From: Nostoc sp. NIES-3756
GTDB lineage: Bacteria > Cyanobacteriota > Cyanobacteriia > Cyanobacteriales > Nostocaceae
Length of the DNA stretch: 64,000 bases
NCBI RefSeq assembly: GCF_001548375.1
Contig: NZ_AP017296.1
Span: 1-64,000 of the forward strand
Reading direction: 5' to 3'
Shown: positions 8,581 through 16,767 of the stretch, piece by piece
Layout of the letters: each line of letters opens with the position of its first letter
How positions within the stretch are numbered: position 1 is the stretch's first letter
The notes under the pieces: model-generated
Told to the model about the DNA's origin: nothing
Seen by the model: only the letters and a program-made list of their open reading frames with translations
Database searches by the model: none
Program-made: the position numbers and the translations under genes

Positions 8581-9153
8581 CTAGAAATGTCGCCAGAGGT
8601 TCGGATGAATCCCCCTCAAGCTGACGACTTTCTCATCAGAAGGGGCAGATTCTTTAACTTGAACGGCAGCAGCTACAGGAGTCGCAGGTAGTAAAGAACT
8701 GAGTAGTTCTCGCTGATGCTCTACATCTGCCAAACTTCGGAATATGCTGTAAGGATCTAACTGCATTCCTAACGGGGTGGGAATGATTTTTAGATATTGG
8801 TTCAACAAGTTAATATAGTCGGCATTGAAATTTCTGTTAGCTATATAAAAACGTAAACTATTTAATAGCTGTATTGCTTGTCTTATATCTACAATACTGC
8901 ATGATTCTATTTGCGCCTGACTTTCTTCATAGCCCTTAGCTTTCTTCTCAGCTACAAGATTATTGTACTTAGCAATAGCCTGTCCTTGGCTACTCAGTTG
9001 ATGAACTTTTGTCTGAGCTTTGTACCCAACCCTCCCCCACTCAACAGTTAATTTTGTTCCTTCAACTTTGGCTGACCAAAACTTATTGCTGTTACTGGTA
9101 GTGTTAACAAAGATGAGATATGTTTCCACGAGATTAATCCTAAACATCATCAT
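8581..9153 (-). CDS. WGR-domain protein
   Basis: 190 residues with a WGR domain at about 10-80: FVNTTSNSNKFWSAKVEG, then the signature EWGRVG and KVHQLSSQGQAIAKYNNLV. WGR domains are found in PARPs and bacterial proteins and are thought to bind nucleic acid or contact partners. The second half is helical, unrecognised, and includes a short Leu-rich segment. Several ATG codons (9153, 9150, 9147) could start it. The motif GCTACGC lies a few bases before the start. Confidence 0.75.
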   Translation of the reverse strand: MMMFRINLVETYLIFVNTTSNSNKFWSAKVEGTKLTVEWGRVGYKAQTKVHQLSSQGQAIAKYNNLVAEKKAKGYEESQAQIESCSIVDIRQAIQLLNSLRFYIANRNFNADYINLLNQYLKIIPTPLGMQLDPYSIFRSLADVEHQRELLSSLLPATPVAAAVQVKESAPSDEKVVSLRGIHPNLWRHF

Positions 9154-9205
9154 TTTTGTTTTTGCGTAGCAATTGCTTCTCCTAAATTCAGCAGCAATTA
9201 ATCAA

Positions 9206-9448
9206 CTATTCAGTTTTTGTATCTAACCAATCTTCCCGGTGAATATTAATTTCTCGTTTTCTGTTGTAGTTCTGCTGCAAGATAGTCACGCTAACAAAAT
9301 ATCCTTGGCACTGAGTTATCGCTGTGACTTTTCCCTTGAGCCAAGCTCGTTCGCCTAAATCCCAGAACTTGATAATTTTCCCCACTGAGTAAACAGCAGT
9401 TGGTGTTTCAAGAGAGTTCACTTTGGTAAATTCAGGCATTTCTGGCAT
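9206..9448 (-). CDS. small hypothetical protein
   Basis: 80 residues, beta-rich, with WLKGKVTAI...GYFVSVTIL resembling a small SH3-like or OB-like barrel. No family is assigned. It follows the AAA ATPase gene on the same strand and might belong to its transcript. Confidence 0.5.
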   Translation of the reverse strand: MPEMPEFTKVNSLETPTAVYSVGKIIKFWDLGERAWLKGKVTAITQCQGYFVSVTILQQNYNRKREINIHREDWLDTKTE

Positions 9449-9593
9449 CTTCCTATTCCTGAATTTTTTTATTGAGGCTAGAAATAATTGCTTCTAAGTT
9501 ATAGGCGATGTTCAAAATTTTGTAATCAGAGCGTAGGCGCAAGCCTTGTCGCAGACATCGCTATCTTATTGAAAATAGCAATCGCTCTCGTTG

Positions 9594-11222
9594 TTAATTC
9601 ATGTTGCGATAACGGGCAGTTTTAATCGATTTAGTAGTTGGTGTGTCCGCGATCGCAGTAGAAGCCGCCCTTGCAGATTTCGCCCACTCCCGCATTCTTT
9701 CCACTGCCGCCGCATCTTGGACAGCAAGCGGTGTAATGGTTTGGCGACACTCTTCCAAGTCCCCTAGAGTTACCTGTTGGGGTCGCCCTTGCTCGAATGC
9801 CAACAATGCGGATTCGGCTGCAAGCGTTTCCAGTTCCGCACCACTAAATTTTCCGGTGCTGGCGGCGATCGCTTCCAGGTATTCCTCCTCAACGCTGATA
9901 CCAAATCGCTCCAGGTGAATCTTGAGGATTTGCGCTCTCTCCGGTTCTGAGGGTAAATCCACAAAGAAGGTTTCATCAAATCTGCCCTTACGTTTGAGTT
10001 CCGTTGGTAATGCAGTTACGTCATTACAGGTTGCCACAACGAACACCCCAGCCGTACACTCACTCATGAATGTGAGAACAGTACCGAGTATTCTTTGGGA
10101 AACACCGCTAGTATCACCCTGCCCGGATAAGGCTTTTTCCAACTCGTCTAACCATAAAACGCAGGGTGCGATCGCTTCGGCAGTCTTCAAAGCACGGCGA
10201 ACATTACCTTCGGACTCTCCAACTAAAGAACCAAGCATCGAAGCAATATCGAGCTTGAGCAATGGTAAATTCAGGATACTGGCAATATTCTTGGCACAAT
10301 GACTTTTTCCCGTTCCGGGTGGCCCAGCCAGCAGTATGCCTTTGGGTTGTGGCAGTTGCAGGCTTCTGGCTTCTTGCGTAAACAATCGCCGCCGCCGATT
10401 TAACCACTCGCGTAACAAATCAAGTCCGCCAAAGGAGTAGAGTGCGGGTTTACCCAATTCGATACCCATCTGCGACAGCATCCGGGTTTTGTACTCGACC
10501 GCTTTTGCAATAAAGCCAGAGTCGATAATCCACTCACCAGAGGGTGTTCTACTCCCTTTGAGTGTCAGACGCAAGAAATCTCTAATTTCTTCTAGCGTCA
10601 GACCCAAGGTTGCCCTAGCTAATGATTCCATCTGTTCACCAGACAAATTGATGGTCAAGTTTGCATCTTGAGCTAAAGCATTTTGTTGAAAATCCTCCAA
10701 ATAAAATGGCAAAGTTTCTTGAATTTGCTCTACAGTTGGTAGCGCCATTTCAAAATATGGTACGAGCCTGACTAACGACTCATGAAGTTGGATATTCTGT
10801 CCGAGAAATACTATCCGCTTGTCAGTAAGTTTCAAGCGATGATACAAATTCTTCACCCGGCTAAGAATTTCCCATGATAACTGCGGCGAATTTTTACCTA
10901 CAAAGGGATGCACATCTCCCAGGATAAACACCCCTACACCATCAAAATTTTCAATGTAGTCAAATATGTAGATCAACGGGTCTACTTGCGCTGGTCGCTT
11001 GTATTCTGGTGCTGGTTTGAATCGCAAATCACCATCTGCACCCACTATACATTGCTCTAACCCTGATACTCCTAAATTCCAAAAGTATACGGGAGAGTCT
11101 AATTTTTCGTTTGCTTGTCCTGTTAAGTAAGCAATAATTGTTGCCTCTTCCGGCGCTAATACCTCTAGCGCCACCACTGGAATTTGTGAGTCTATTGTGG
11201 TTAATAAGTTTTTTATGCTCAT
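9594..11222 (-). CDS. Ycf46-like AAA+ ATPase
   Basis: 542 residues. The C-terminal half is a classical AAA+ module: Walker A GPPGTGKSH, Walker B CVLWLDELEKAL, a second-region-of-homology segment ATCNDVTALPTELKRKGRFDE with the arginine finger, and sensor-2 region FSGAELE. The N-terminal 200 residues match the non-catalytic half of Ycf46-type ATPases, which are encoded in algal plastids and cyanobacteria. Such proteins are soluble remodelling ATPases; the cyanobacterial homologue has been linked to inorganic carbon use. It overlaps the 85-aa gene by ATGA, so the two are co-translated. Neighbouring DUF1257 and DUF2997 genes suggest a plasmid module built around this ATPase. Confidence 0.85.
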   Translation of the reverse strand: MSIKNLLTTIDSQIPVVALEVLAPEEATIIAYLTGQANEKLDSPVYFWNLGVSGLEQCIVGADGDLRFKPAPEYKRPAQVDPLIYIFDYIENFDGVGVFILGDVHPFVGKNSPQLSWEILSRVKNLYHRLKLTDKRIVFLGQNIQLHESLVRLVPYFEMALPTVEQIQETLPFYLEDFQQNALAQDANLTINLSGEQMESLARATLGLTLEEIRDFLRLTLKGSRTPSGEWIIDSGFIAKAVEYKTRMLSQMGIELGKPALYSFGGLDLLREWLNRRRRLFTQEARSLQLPQPKGILLAGPPGTGKSHCAKNIASILNLPLLKLDIASMLGSLVGESEGNVRRALKTAEAIAPCVLWLDELEKALSGQGDTSGVSQRILGTVLTFMSECTAGVFVVATCNDVTALPTELKRKGRFDETFFVDLPSEPERAQILKIHLERFGISVEEEYLEAIAASTGKFSGAELETLAAESALLAFEQGRPQQVTLGDLEECRQTITPLAVQDAAAVERMREWAKSARAASTAIADTPTTKSIKTARYRNMN

Positions 11223-11476
11223 TGCTGTAATTCCTTATACGGTACTGGTGCAAGTTCAAAGTGAGTCGAAACCAACTGCACAATTACTTCATATGCTTCG
11301 GCATCGCCGCAAAATACTTCTGCTACACCGTTACAGTCTTGATGTGCAATCGCCGTAACTATGGCATTCAGCAGCACACATAAGCCTTCAGTATTTGCTT
11401 TGATGATCACCGGCTGATGTGCTTTTTGCTGTGTATAAACATGGACAAATGGGTATTCTTTAGCTAATTCGTTCAT
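11219..11476 (-). CDS. 85-aa protein coupled to the AAA ATPase
   Basis: The stop overlaps the ATPase start (ATGA, 11219-11222), a strong sign of translational coupling and a shared function. The product is a small alpha/beta protein (VIIKANTEGLCVLLNAIVTAIA ... AEVFCGDAEAYEVIVQLV) with no known motif. It may be an adaptor or partner for the ATPase. Its native upstream region appears to have been replaced by the IS701 insertion. Confidence 0.7.
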   Translation of the reverse strand: MNELAKEYPFVHVYTQQKAHQPVIIKANTEGLCVLLNAIVTAIAHQDCNGVAEVFCGDAEAYEVIVQLVSTHFELAPVPYKELQQ

Positions 11477-11486
11477 AATGCTTTAT

Positions 11487-11508
11487 GGGGGATTTTCTCC
11501 CCCTTTTT
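11487..11508 (+). terminator. bidirectional-type hairpin with plus-strand T-run
   Basis: GGGGGA / TCCCCC stem with a five-base loop, followed on the plus strand by five T. It sits between the 85-aa gene and the IS701 transposase and could insulate the element from outside transcription. Confidence 0.5.
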
Positions 11509-11592
11509 ATTTACTGTCTTAACCGCGTCTGATGATTGGCATTAGCCCTCTTCTGTCAGTTTCCGGAATAAGCAAGTAGTTCAGGAGCTAAA

Positions 11593-12921
11593 TCATCCAG
11601 AAGCATAATAGGGTTTAAATTGATTCATTGCTGCAATTAAATGATTGAATCCCAGTAACAAATGTGAATTAGGGAAAATACTTAACCAGGGATAAATTAA
11701 CCAAAATAGTAAAAGTGGTTGGATAATGAGACGCAGATTATTTAAAGCATTCTTCCATCCAGATTCATGGTTCCATTGCGGATGGTTAGAAAAATCAACA
11801 TCACTATTTTCTTGTGCCTCAGTCTCAAGTTGACGAGATTGATTTAAGCCTAAGAAGACTGGAGAATTTAAACTAATCATCGTGTAAACACAAAAAATAA
11901 TCTCCCACCACCTCTCAATATGTTGGAAATTGGTGAAACGGTAATCTGTCCAGCCTAGCTCTTGTTTACACTGTCGAAATCCATATTCTACCCAGGTTCT
12001 TAATCCATATAAGTCACCTAAAATTTTCTTGAGATTACCTTGCAGATTCGTCATCACGAAGGAGGTAGAATTTTCCGGCATGGTTTCTGGGTCAGTAGTT
12101 ATTTCCCAGTAAGTTATGGCTCTTTTTTTACCATAGATTATTTCTCGTATATATCTGGTTTCTGATTTTTGATTGCTAAATGTTCTCTCAAACTTACACC
12201 ACTTATTTGCCCTAACGCTTTGCCCTGAAGGTAGCCAGACTCCATGATTACTTCTAATTGCTACAACATAAGCTAATTCATATTCATTCAGTTTTTTAAT
12301 AAATTCGCTACTTTCACCATATAAACTATCAGCCAATACTAATTTAATATTGAAGCCTAATTCCATTAATTCTGTAATTATCTCTGATGCTAACTCTATT
12401 TTAGTTTTATATTTATCTGACTCTTTTAGCGTCCCTTTTGGTTTGAATACTTTGAAGATTAATGGAAAAGTTATATTAGCATAAACTCCATAAGCGTTGA
12501 CTGAAACTATCCCATTATCTACTTTTCCTACGCTTCCTAAATATTGTCTAGCTACATAATCTGTCTTTTTACCTTTTTTCCTATCTCCTGTTTCATCTAT
12601 TACTAATGTAATTGCACGACCACCTAATTGTTTTTTTAATTTATTTAATCTTCTTTGTTTTAATTCATCTACTGACCAATCTGAATTTGCTAAGAAATGA
12701 TGTAATGATTGTGCCGAATTTATACTCACTATCTTCGCTATCTCTGGTAACGATTTTCTTTTTATCGTTGATATTATCCCCAAGTGTAAATATTTGAAGC
12801 ACTCATAATTCCTTACTTCTTTAAATAGGTCTTTATACTCTGCACAATATTCATCTATGATGCCAACTGTTGGATGAGGATCTCTCGCCAAATGTTTGAG
12901 AATTTGTAATTCTACATCCAT
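11593..12921 (-). CDS. IS701-family transposase, apparently intact
   Basis: 442 residues. DDE-type catalytic residues are visible: D in LVIDETGDRKKGKKTDYVAR, D in LVLADSLYGES and E in WVEYGFRQCKQELG. The QYLGSVGKVDNGIVSV block is characteristic of IS701. Length fits the family. ATG at 12921. No frameshift is seen, so it may be active. It separates DUF2997/DUF1257 from the AAA unit on the same strand. Terminal inverted repeats could not be fixed by eye. Confidence 0.85.
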   Translation of the reverse strand: MDVELQILKHLARDPHPTVGIIDEYCAEYKDLFKEVRNYECFKYLHLGIISTIKRKSLPEIAKIVSINSAQSLHHFLANSDWSVDELKQRRLNKLKKQLGGRAITLVIDETGDRKKGKKTDYVARQYLGSVGKVDNGIVSVNAYGVYANITFPLIFKVFKPKGTLKESDKYKTKIELASEIITELMELGFNIKLVLADSLYGESSEFIKKLNEYELAYVVAIRSNHGVWLPSGQSVRANKWCKFERTFSNQKSETRYIREIIYGKKRAITYWEITTDPETMPENSTSFVMTNLQGNLKKILGDLYGLRTWVEYGFRQCKQELGWTDYRFTNFQHIERWWEIIFCVYTMISLNSPVFLGLNQSRQLETEAQENSDVDFSNHPQWNHESGWKNALNNLRLIIQPLLLFWLIYPWLSIFPNSHLLLGFNHLIAAMNQFKPYYASG

Positions 12922-12959
12922 TGCCCTACTTCCATTCCAGCGTTTTTTTTTAATCCTTA

Positions 12960-13169
12960 TTATTCATAATACTCGGAAAGTGACAAAAGAGGGTTAGTCC
13001 GAACCGACTGCGTTTGCACTTCGTCTTTAAAAGTGCGATCGCCTACAACCCCTAACGCTTCCTCAAACGGCTGGGTCGCTTCCAGGCAAGGAAGTCCCTC
13101 AAAACCTTCGGCTTCTACTCGAACCTCACCAGTGGTTTTGTCGAAATGTATCAGTATTGAACGTTCCAT
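12960..13169 (-). CDS. DUF2997 protein
   Basis: 69 residues from the ATG at 13169, chosen because GGAGAT lies upstream and because the DUF2997 domain begins there (SILIHFDKTTGEVRVEAEGFEGLPCLEATQ). The family is small, cyanobacterial, and often beside ycf35 (DUF1257). The conserved GF.G..C.EAT segment has a cysteine that might bind a ligand. Its stop lies 39 bp from the IS701 transposase start. The gene overlaps or abuts the DUF1257 gene (2-bp gap), indicating an operon. Confidence 0.75.
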   Translation of the reverse strand: MERSILIHFDKTTGEVRVEAEGFEGLPCLEATQPFEEALGVVGDRTFKDEVQTQSVRTNPLLSLSEYYE

Positions 13170-13171
13170 TT

Positions 13172-13621
13172 CTATCTCCGTGCGAATTGCTTTACTTCCT
13201 GATGTCCAGCAAAGGTCAGGCGTAGTGTCTGAACTTGCCCTGAAACTTCTTCGCTGATGGTGCATTCTCCAAATTTCTCTTGCAATTCAAGGGCTTTGAC
13301 TCTCACCATGCGCTTGCCGTATGCTTGCAGAAGCTTGTGGCTGAAGAAGCTTTCGCCAAGACGGGGCGCTGTCTCGTATTCGTCATAAATAGCGTCAAAC
13401 ACAGCACTGTCTTGATTCCAGCGAAACCCGATATCTGCACGGGCTTTGATTGTGCAGCCTTTAACTACAATCTCTGCGCTTTGCTCATCGTCATGCCCGT
13501 AGAATCCTGTTAACGGGTGTGGAGTTTCGTATACTTGCGCCTTGAGATTCAAATCCTCCAACGCTTGCACTAGACATTCCCGATTGACTAACCGAGTTCT
13601 AACTGTTGAGAAGTGCGACAT
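13172..13621 (-). CDS. Ycf35/DUF1257 protein, copy 1
   Basis: 149 residues beginning MSHFSTVRTRLVNRECLVQALEDL, the standard opening of Ycf35/DUF1257 proteins. The domain spans most of the length. Conserved features are the FYG/GYR-like turn, an AEIVV strand and the DIGFRWN segment. It is soluble and of unknown biochemistry. It sits 2 bp before DUF2997 and 4 bp after a second DUF1257 gene, so all three form one transcript. Confidence 0.8.
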   Translation of the reverse strand: MSHFSTVRTRLVNRECLVQALEDLNLKAQVYETPHPLTGFYGHDDEQSAEIVVKGCTIKARADIGFRWNQDSAVFDAIYDEYETAPRLGESFFSHKLLQAYGKRMVRVKALELQEKFGECTISEEVSGQVQTLRLTFAGHQEVKQFARR

Positions 13622-13625
13622 ATTA

Positions 13626-14072
13626 CTATCTCCTAATTGTCTGAATTGTTTGAGTTGGCAGTGCTACACGAACAGTAGTGACCGAACCATTCATGACGGT
13701 TCCCACTACCTCACCTCCCATTTGCATCGCAATCTTTGGCAGGTACAGATTGATGTACTCCTGTTGCAGTTTGGGAAGGAAATTCCGCCCCAGTCCTAGA
13801 CAAGCTTTTGCCAAACCTGCACCTTGGTCGTATTCGCTGATCAGGCACTCGTATTCAGTACCGTTCCAGAAAAACCCCAAGTCGTTGCTCAGGCTAGAAA
13901 TTTGGTTTCGGGGTACAACGATGTGAGCCGTTTGCTCTCGCTTGTCCCCCCTGTAGCCGTACAAATGTACTGGCTTGTCGTGGATACTGGGGTAGAACCC
14001 GAATCTCTGCAACGCCTCGACCAAACACGGCTTGTCTTTGAACTTGACCGCAATCTTTGAGAAATGTGACAT
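13626..14072 (-). CDS. Ycf35/DUF1257 protein, copy 2
   Basis: 148 residues, paralogous to the next gene (MSHFSKIAVKFKDKPCLVEALQRF, then AHIVVPRN and DLGFFWNG). The two are quite divergent, so this is an old duplication with probable specialisation or heterodimer formation. ATG at 14072. The intergenic region upstream carries a strong 9-bp hairpin (14102-14128). Confidence 0.8.
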   Translation of the reverse strand: MSHFSKIAVKFKDKPCLVEALQRFGFYPSIHDKPVHLYGYRGDKREQTAHIVVPRNQISSLSNDLGFFWNGTEYECLISEYDQGAGLAKACLGLGRNFLPKLQQEYINLYLPKIAMQMGGEVVGTVMNGSVTTVRVALPTQTIQTIRR

Positions 14073-14101
14073 ATTTTTAGTTAGAACATATTGTTATTGG
14101 A

Positions 14102-14128
14102 GTGATGCCCTTGGATCATGGGCATCAC
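14102..14128. other. perfect 9-bp hairpin upstream of DUF1257 copy 2
   Basis: GTGATGCCC / GGGCATCAC with a 9-base loop, lying between the 355-aa gene and DUF1257 copy 2. There is no T-run on the minus strand, so it is either a weak terminator or an mRNA structure in the operon leader. Confidence 0.55.
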
Positions 14129-14134
14129 CGTTTC

Positions 14135-15202
14135 TTACCTGAACTTGAACGCCTGTACAGTACCTTTGCGTAACCCTACATCTTCACTAGCTAACTCTTG
14201 CAAGTTACGCTGTTGATCCAAGAGCTTGGCGCGGATCTCATCCATCTTTTCTTCTAACTGCGATCGCCCTTGTGAATCCAGGTTCTTTTGGGTAATCGCT
14301 TCGTCACTCACAATTGAGTCTAGGTGCTGCATCATTTGTTCTAGACTGCCACCAGCTTCGGGACTAGCATTCGCCAGTAGTACACGCACTTTCTGAAGAT
14401 GTTTCTCCATCTTCTTTTTGAACTGTACGGGCTTGCGTCCTGGTTCCCAATCGGCTAACTCTTCTAACAACTGGGCTGCTAGTTGTTCACCGCCGGCGAT
14501 CGCTGCTTGTTGCAAACTCTGCTCTAAGTTCTGGTTGTACTGTTCGATAAACTGGGTGATTTGGTTAAGGCATTCTTTCTGTTGAGAGTCCAATTGCTCC
14601 GATAATGCCGGGATAATCACAGGGCAACCAATGACTACCTGCAAAGATTCTTCTAACTCAGGAAATGTTGGGAATTTTTTGAGCAAGTTAGCTTTAACTT
14701 CTTCCTGTTTATCTACTGGCAATTCCCAAGTGTTCAATGAAATGAAGTTTTCGATTCGTTGCTGATAATCTTCTAGACCTTTTTGGTACTCATCTTTTAA
14801 CTGAGCGCGGAGGCTAGGCGCAATTACATCTCGGATGTTTAACAGTTGACTCCACACCAAAGGAGCCAAATCAATCGGACAAATCCAATCCCCGTTATCC
14901 GGTGACATCCACTCTTGTACCGAGGCGATTTCCGAGCGCAATTGGCTTGCAGCTTCATCTAAGGCTTTGAATACCTTAATTCCGCGCAACCCAACTTCAG
15001 AATTTGTGACTTTAACTAAGTCTGATTCTGTCTCAGTTTGGCAGTTAGTTAGCACATCTGCCCATTTGGGAGCCGCACTTTTTGTACTATTCTTTAGCTG
15101 TACTTTGAATCTAATTCTTGTCTTATTCAGTTTGGAGAAGTTTAATCTCTCAACTGTGGCATTTTGTAAGAAGGTATTATCAATTGCAATAGCTTGTACC
15201 AT
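14135..15202 (-). CDS. hypothetical coiled-coil protein, 355 aa
   Basis: Long helical protein with extended heptad-like stretches (CLNQITQFIEQYNQNLEQSLQQA, KLLDQQRNLQELA), and no signal peptide or catalytic motif. N-terminal about 60 residues are basic and strand-rich. The general form resembles DUF3150-type proteins that accompany AAA ATPases in phages and plasmids, but the match is only architectural. It lies upstream of the DUF1257 pair on the same strand and may belong to the same module. Confidence 0.6.
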   Translation of the reverse strand: MVQAIAIDNTFLQNATVERLNFSKLNKTRIRFKVQLKNSTKSAAPKWADVLTNCQTETESDLVKVTNSEVGLRGIKVFKALDEAASQLRSEIASVQEWMSPDNGDWICPIDLAPLVWSQLLNIRDVIAPSLRAQLKDEYQKGLEDYQQRIENFISLNTWELPVDKQEEVKANLLKKFPTFPELEESLQVVIGCPVIIPALSEQLDSQQKECLNQITQFIEQYNQNLEQSLQQAAIAGGEQLAAQLLEELADWEPGRKPVQFKKKMEKHLQKVRVLLANASPEAGGSLEQMMQHLDSIVSDEAITQKNLDSQGRSQLEEKMDEIRAKLLDQQRNLQELASEDVGLRKGTVQAFKFR

Positions 15203-15294
15203 TTTTCATTACCTCAATTTTTTCACTCTGCTTAAGCGTAGCTTTCATAGTATTTCGGTCATTAAACTACGCTTTGTACAACATCAATTCATTC

Positions 15295-15483
15295 CTAAAT
15301 AACAGCCCAATACATCCCTTGTTTGCGAACCATGACCGATTGCTTATTGATTGTGACTGTCCCTAACTGCTGGCTATTCTTGAGTTGTTGAATATCTCTA
15401 ATCGTCCGGTAGACTATTTTTTGAGCGTTATTCTTTTGCAGCCGAACAGGATGCTTGATAGTCCGGGGTTTGTATTTGCTCAT
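15295..15483 (-). CDS. small basic hypothetical protein
   Basis: 62 residues, highly basic (MSKYKPRTIKHPVRLQKNN), with a C-terminal beta-hairpin-like segment (GTVTINKQSVMVRKQGMYW). It follows the 87-aa gene by 4 bp, and the three genes 15295-15945 form a tight cluster. A nucleic-acid-binding role is plausible from charge only. Confidence 0.5.
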   Translation of the reverse strand: MSKYKPRTIKHPVRLQKNNAQKIVYRTIRDIQQLKNSQQLGTVTINKQSVMVRKQGMYWAVI

Positions 15484-15487
15484 GGCA

Positions 15488-15751
15488 TTAAAACAACTTC
15501 ATCTGTGTTGCGCTTTCATCAATCACTGTTGCGTTAATCTGCATTCCCACAACTTCTTCACACCGATTAATCAAGGTTTTGTGATTAATCACTAAATTGC
15601 TCTTCTTACGCTGTCCTGGCATTGGTTTAAAGTGGTATTGGGGATGTTTGATTGTCCCTGTTTGATATAAATAGCGGTACAGCGTTCTTTGTATTTGATA
15701 TACTTTTGAGAAAGATAACAATGTACTGTCGTAAACTCGGTTTAGCTGCAT
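15488..15751 (-). CDS. hypothetical protein, 87 aa
   Basis: Overlaps the upstream wHTH-like gene by 10 bp and precedes the basic 62-aa gene by 4 bp. The N-terminal part (YDSTLLSFSKVYQIQRTLYRYL) is helical. The C-terminus is mixed, with ITA-type strand segments. No family is recognised; the coupling suggests a three-gene unit. Confidence 0.5.
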   Translation of the reverse strand: MQLNRVYDSTLLSFSKVYQIQRTLYRYLYQTGTIKHPQYHFKPMPGQRKKSNLVINHKTLINRCEEVVGMQINATVIDESATQMKLF

Positions 15752-15945
15752 AGTTCTACCTCCTTTAATTCTAGGTAGTAGCCAACTTCAGTTCTCTTTA
15801 CTTTGACCAGTTCCTGATTCAACAACTTTTGGACTGTATCTTTGCTAAAGCTGATTTGACTTAGCCTTGCTCTACCACCAGAACGCCGCAGAAATTGCAA
15901 ACATACAGCCGTTGAATCCTGCCGAATCTGTTTAGTTTTCGCCAT
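15742..15945 (-). CDS. small winged-helix-like protein
   Basis: 67 residues. RLSQISFSKDTVQKLLNQELVKVKRTEVGYYLEL fits a helix-turn-helix followed by a wing hairpin, as in small plasmid regulators. ATG at 15945 has only a weak upstream site. It is the first gene of the 15295-15945 cluster, which starts just downstream of a terminator. Confidence 0.5.
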   Translation of the reverse strand: MAKTKQIRQDSTAVCLQFLRRSGGRARLSQISFSKDTVQKLLNQELVKVKRTEVGYYLELKEVELCS

Positions 15946-15971
15946 ATATTTTGATGATTTAGATTATTGAA

Positions 15972-15999
15972 AGAAAACAGGAGAGTTTTTCGCTCTCCC
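15972..15999 (-). terminator. intrinsic terminator after the 126-aa gene
   Basis: Minus-strand GGGAGAG-loop-CTCTCC stem followed by TGTTTTCTTTC. It lies about 65 bases past the stop of the gene at 16064. Confidence 0.55.
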
Positions 16000-16063
16000 G
16001 TCAGATAACGAGGTTTGAGTCTCACTTCTGCTTTGGCGTAGCCGTTTTAGTTAGCCACTAATT

Positions 16064-16444
16064 CTAAGCACTAACTTTCTTCTTTCTCGGCTTAGATAAC
16101 CTAGATGTGCCATTAATAGAATTACTTGCTTTTCTTGGCGGTTGAATTTCTCCAAACGGTGTGCGAATTTCTAAATCTGTATTCAACTCTTTTTGCAACA
16201 GGACTAATTGGGTCATGTGTGAATCAATCTCTGCCAATATTCGCGCTTCTCTTTCTTGCTGAGACAATAACTTAATTTCTGATTCTGCTAGTTTGACTGT
16301 TCGCTTGGATTCTTCATTTAACACAGTGTACTGCCAACCTCGCATTACATGATTTATACCTATGATTCTTCCCTGCTTTACACGATCTCCAATAGTGTAT
16401 AAGGGGTCAGTGAATGAACTGGATATTTTAGTTGTCGCTTGCAT
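16064..16444 (-). CDS. hypothetical protein, paralogue of the 39372 gene
   Basis: 126 residues. The N-terminal half has YTIGDRVKQGRIIGINHVMRGWQYTV, then EIKLLSQQE and AEIDSHMTQLVLLQKEL. The same order of motifs (FGQR..QGPIIG, GWRYIL, EVKLLTPEE, AEIDHHSRQLELLKFEL) is found in the plus-strand gene at 39372. The first half looks like a small beta-barrel and the second like a coiled coil. The C-terminus is Lys/Arg-rich. Function is unknown. Confidence 0.65.
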   Translation of the reverse strand: MQATTKISSSFTDPLYTIGDRVKQGRIIGINHVMRGWQYTVLNEESKRTVKLAESEIKLLSQQEREARILAEIDSHMTQLVLLQKELNTDLEIRTPFGEIQPPRKASNSINGTSRLSKPRKKKVSA

Positions 16445-16471
16445 GATTTTCTCCTGATTATTTACTGTTTG

Positions 16472-16693
16472 TTAATTGAACAAATTGATACTTTCTGCCA
16501 CTGCTTGGATAGCATCACCTAATGTTGCATCTTGTCCTTGAGTGCAGAGATATTGATAAGTTGTGGGATAACTTTGTTGAAACTTAGCCAAAAGCCCAGA
16601 TATTTCTACTAGTTCTGAACGTGCTTGTTGCTGAGAAATACCATCTATTGTCAAGGCTTTGTTTAATGTTTGCTGCTGGTGCTGTTGGGTCAT
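16472..16693 (-). CDS. small hypothetical protein, Gln-rich helical
   Basis: 73 residues from the ATG at 16693 (MTQQHQQQTLNKAL). The frame extends further upstream across a terminator hairpin, which makes the later ATG more likely. It is helical, soluble and unrecognised. The gap to the preceding Rpn-like gene holds the repeated terminator hairpin. Confidence 0.5.
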   Translation of the reverse strand: MTQQHQQQTLNKALTIDGISQQQARSELVEISGLLAKFQQSYPTTYQYLCTQGQDATLGDAIQAVAESINLFN

Positions 16694-16706
16694 AATGTCT
16701 CTATAC

Positions 16707-16736
16707 AAAAAGCGGTCTGTTCTAAACAAACCGCTT
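16707..16736 (-). terminator. repeated hairpin terminator, copy 1
   Basis: Stem of about 8 bp, AAGCGGT and ACCGCTT, around a loop holding CTGTTCTAAACA. On the minus strand it is followed at once by a T-run; the plus strand also has TTTTT after GCAG. A near-identical hairpin occurs at 18597-18626. Confidence 0.65.
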
Positions 16737-16767
16737 GCAGTTTTTATGTGGTTGAGGAATGTTTTTA

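Noticed and set aside
9643..10671. Several plus-strand frames antisense to the AAA ATPase
   Set aside because: They are shadows of a strongly coding gene and none has a ribosome site or homology.
14967..15302. 111-residue plus-strand frame
   Set aside because: It is antisense to the 355-aa gene and has no ribosome site.
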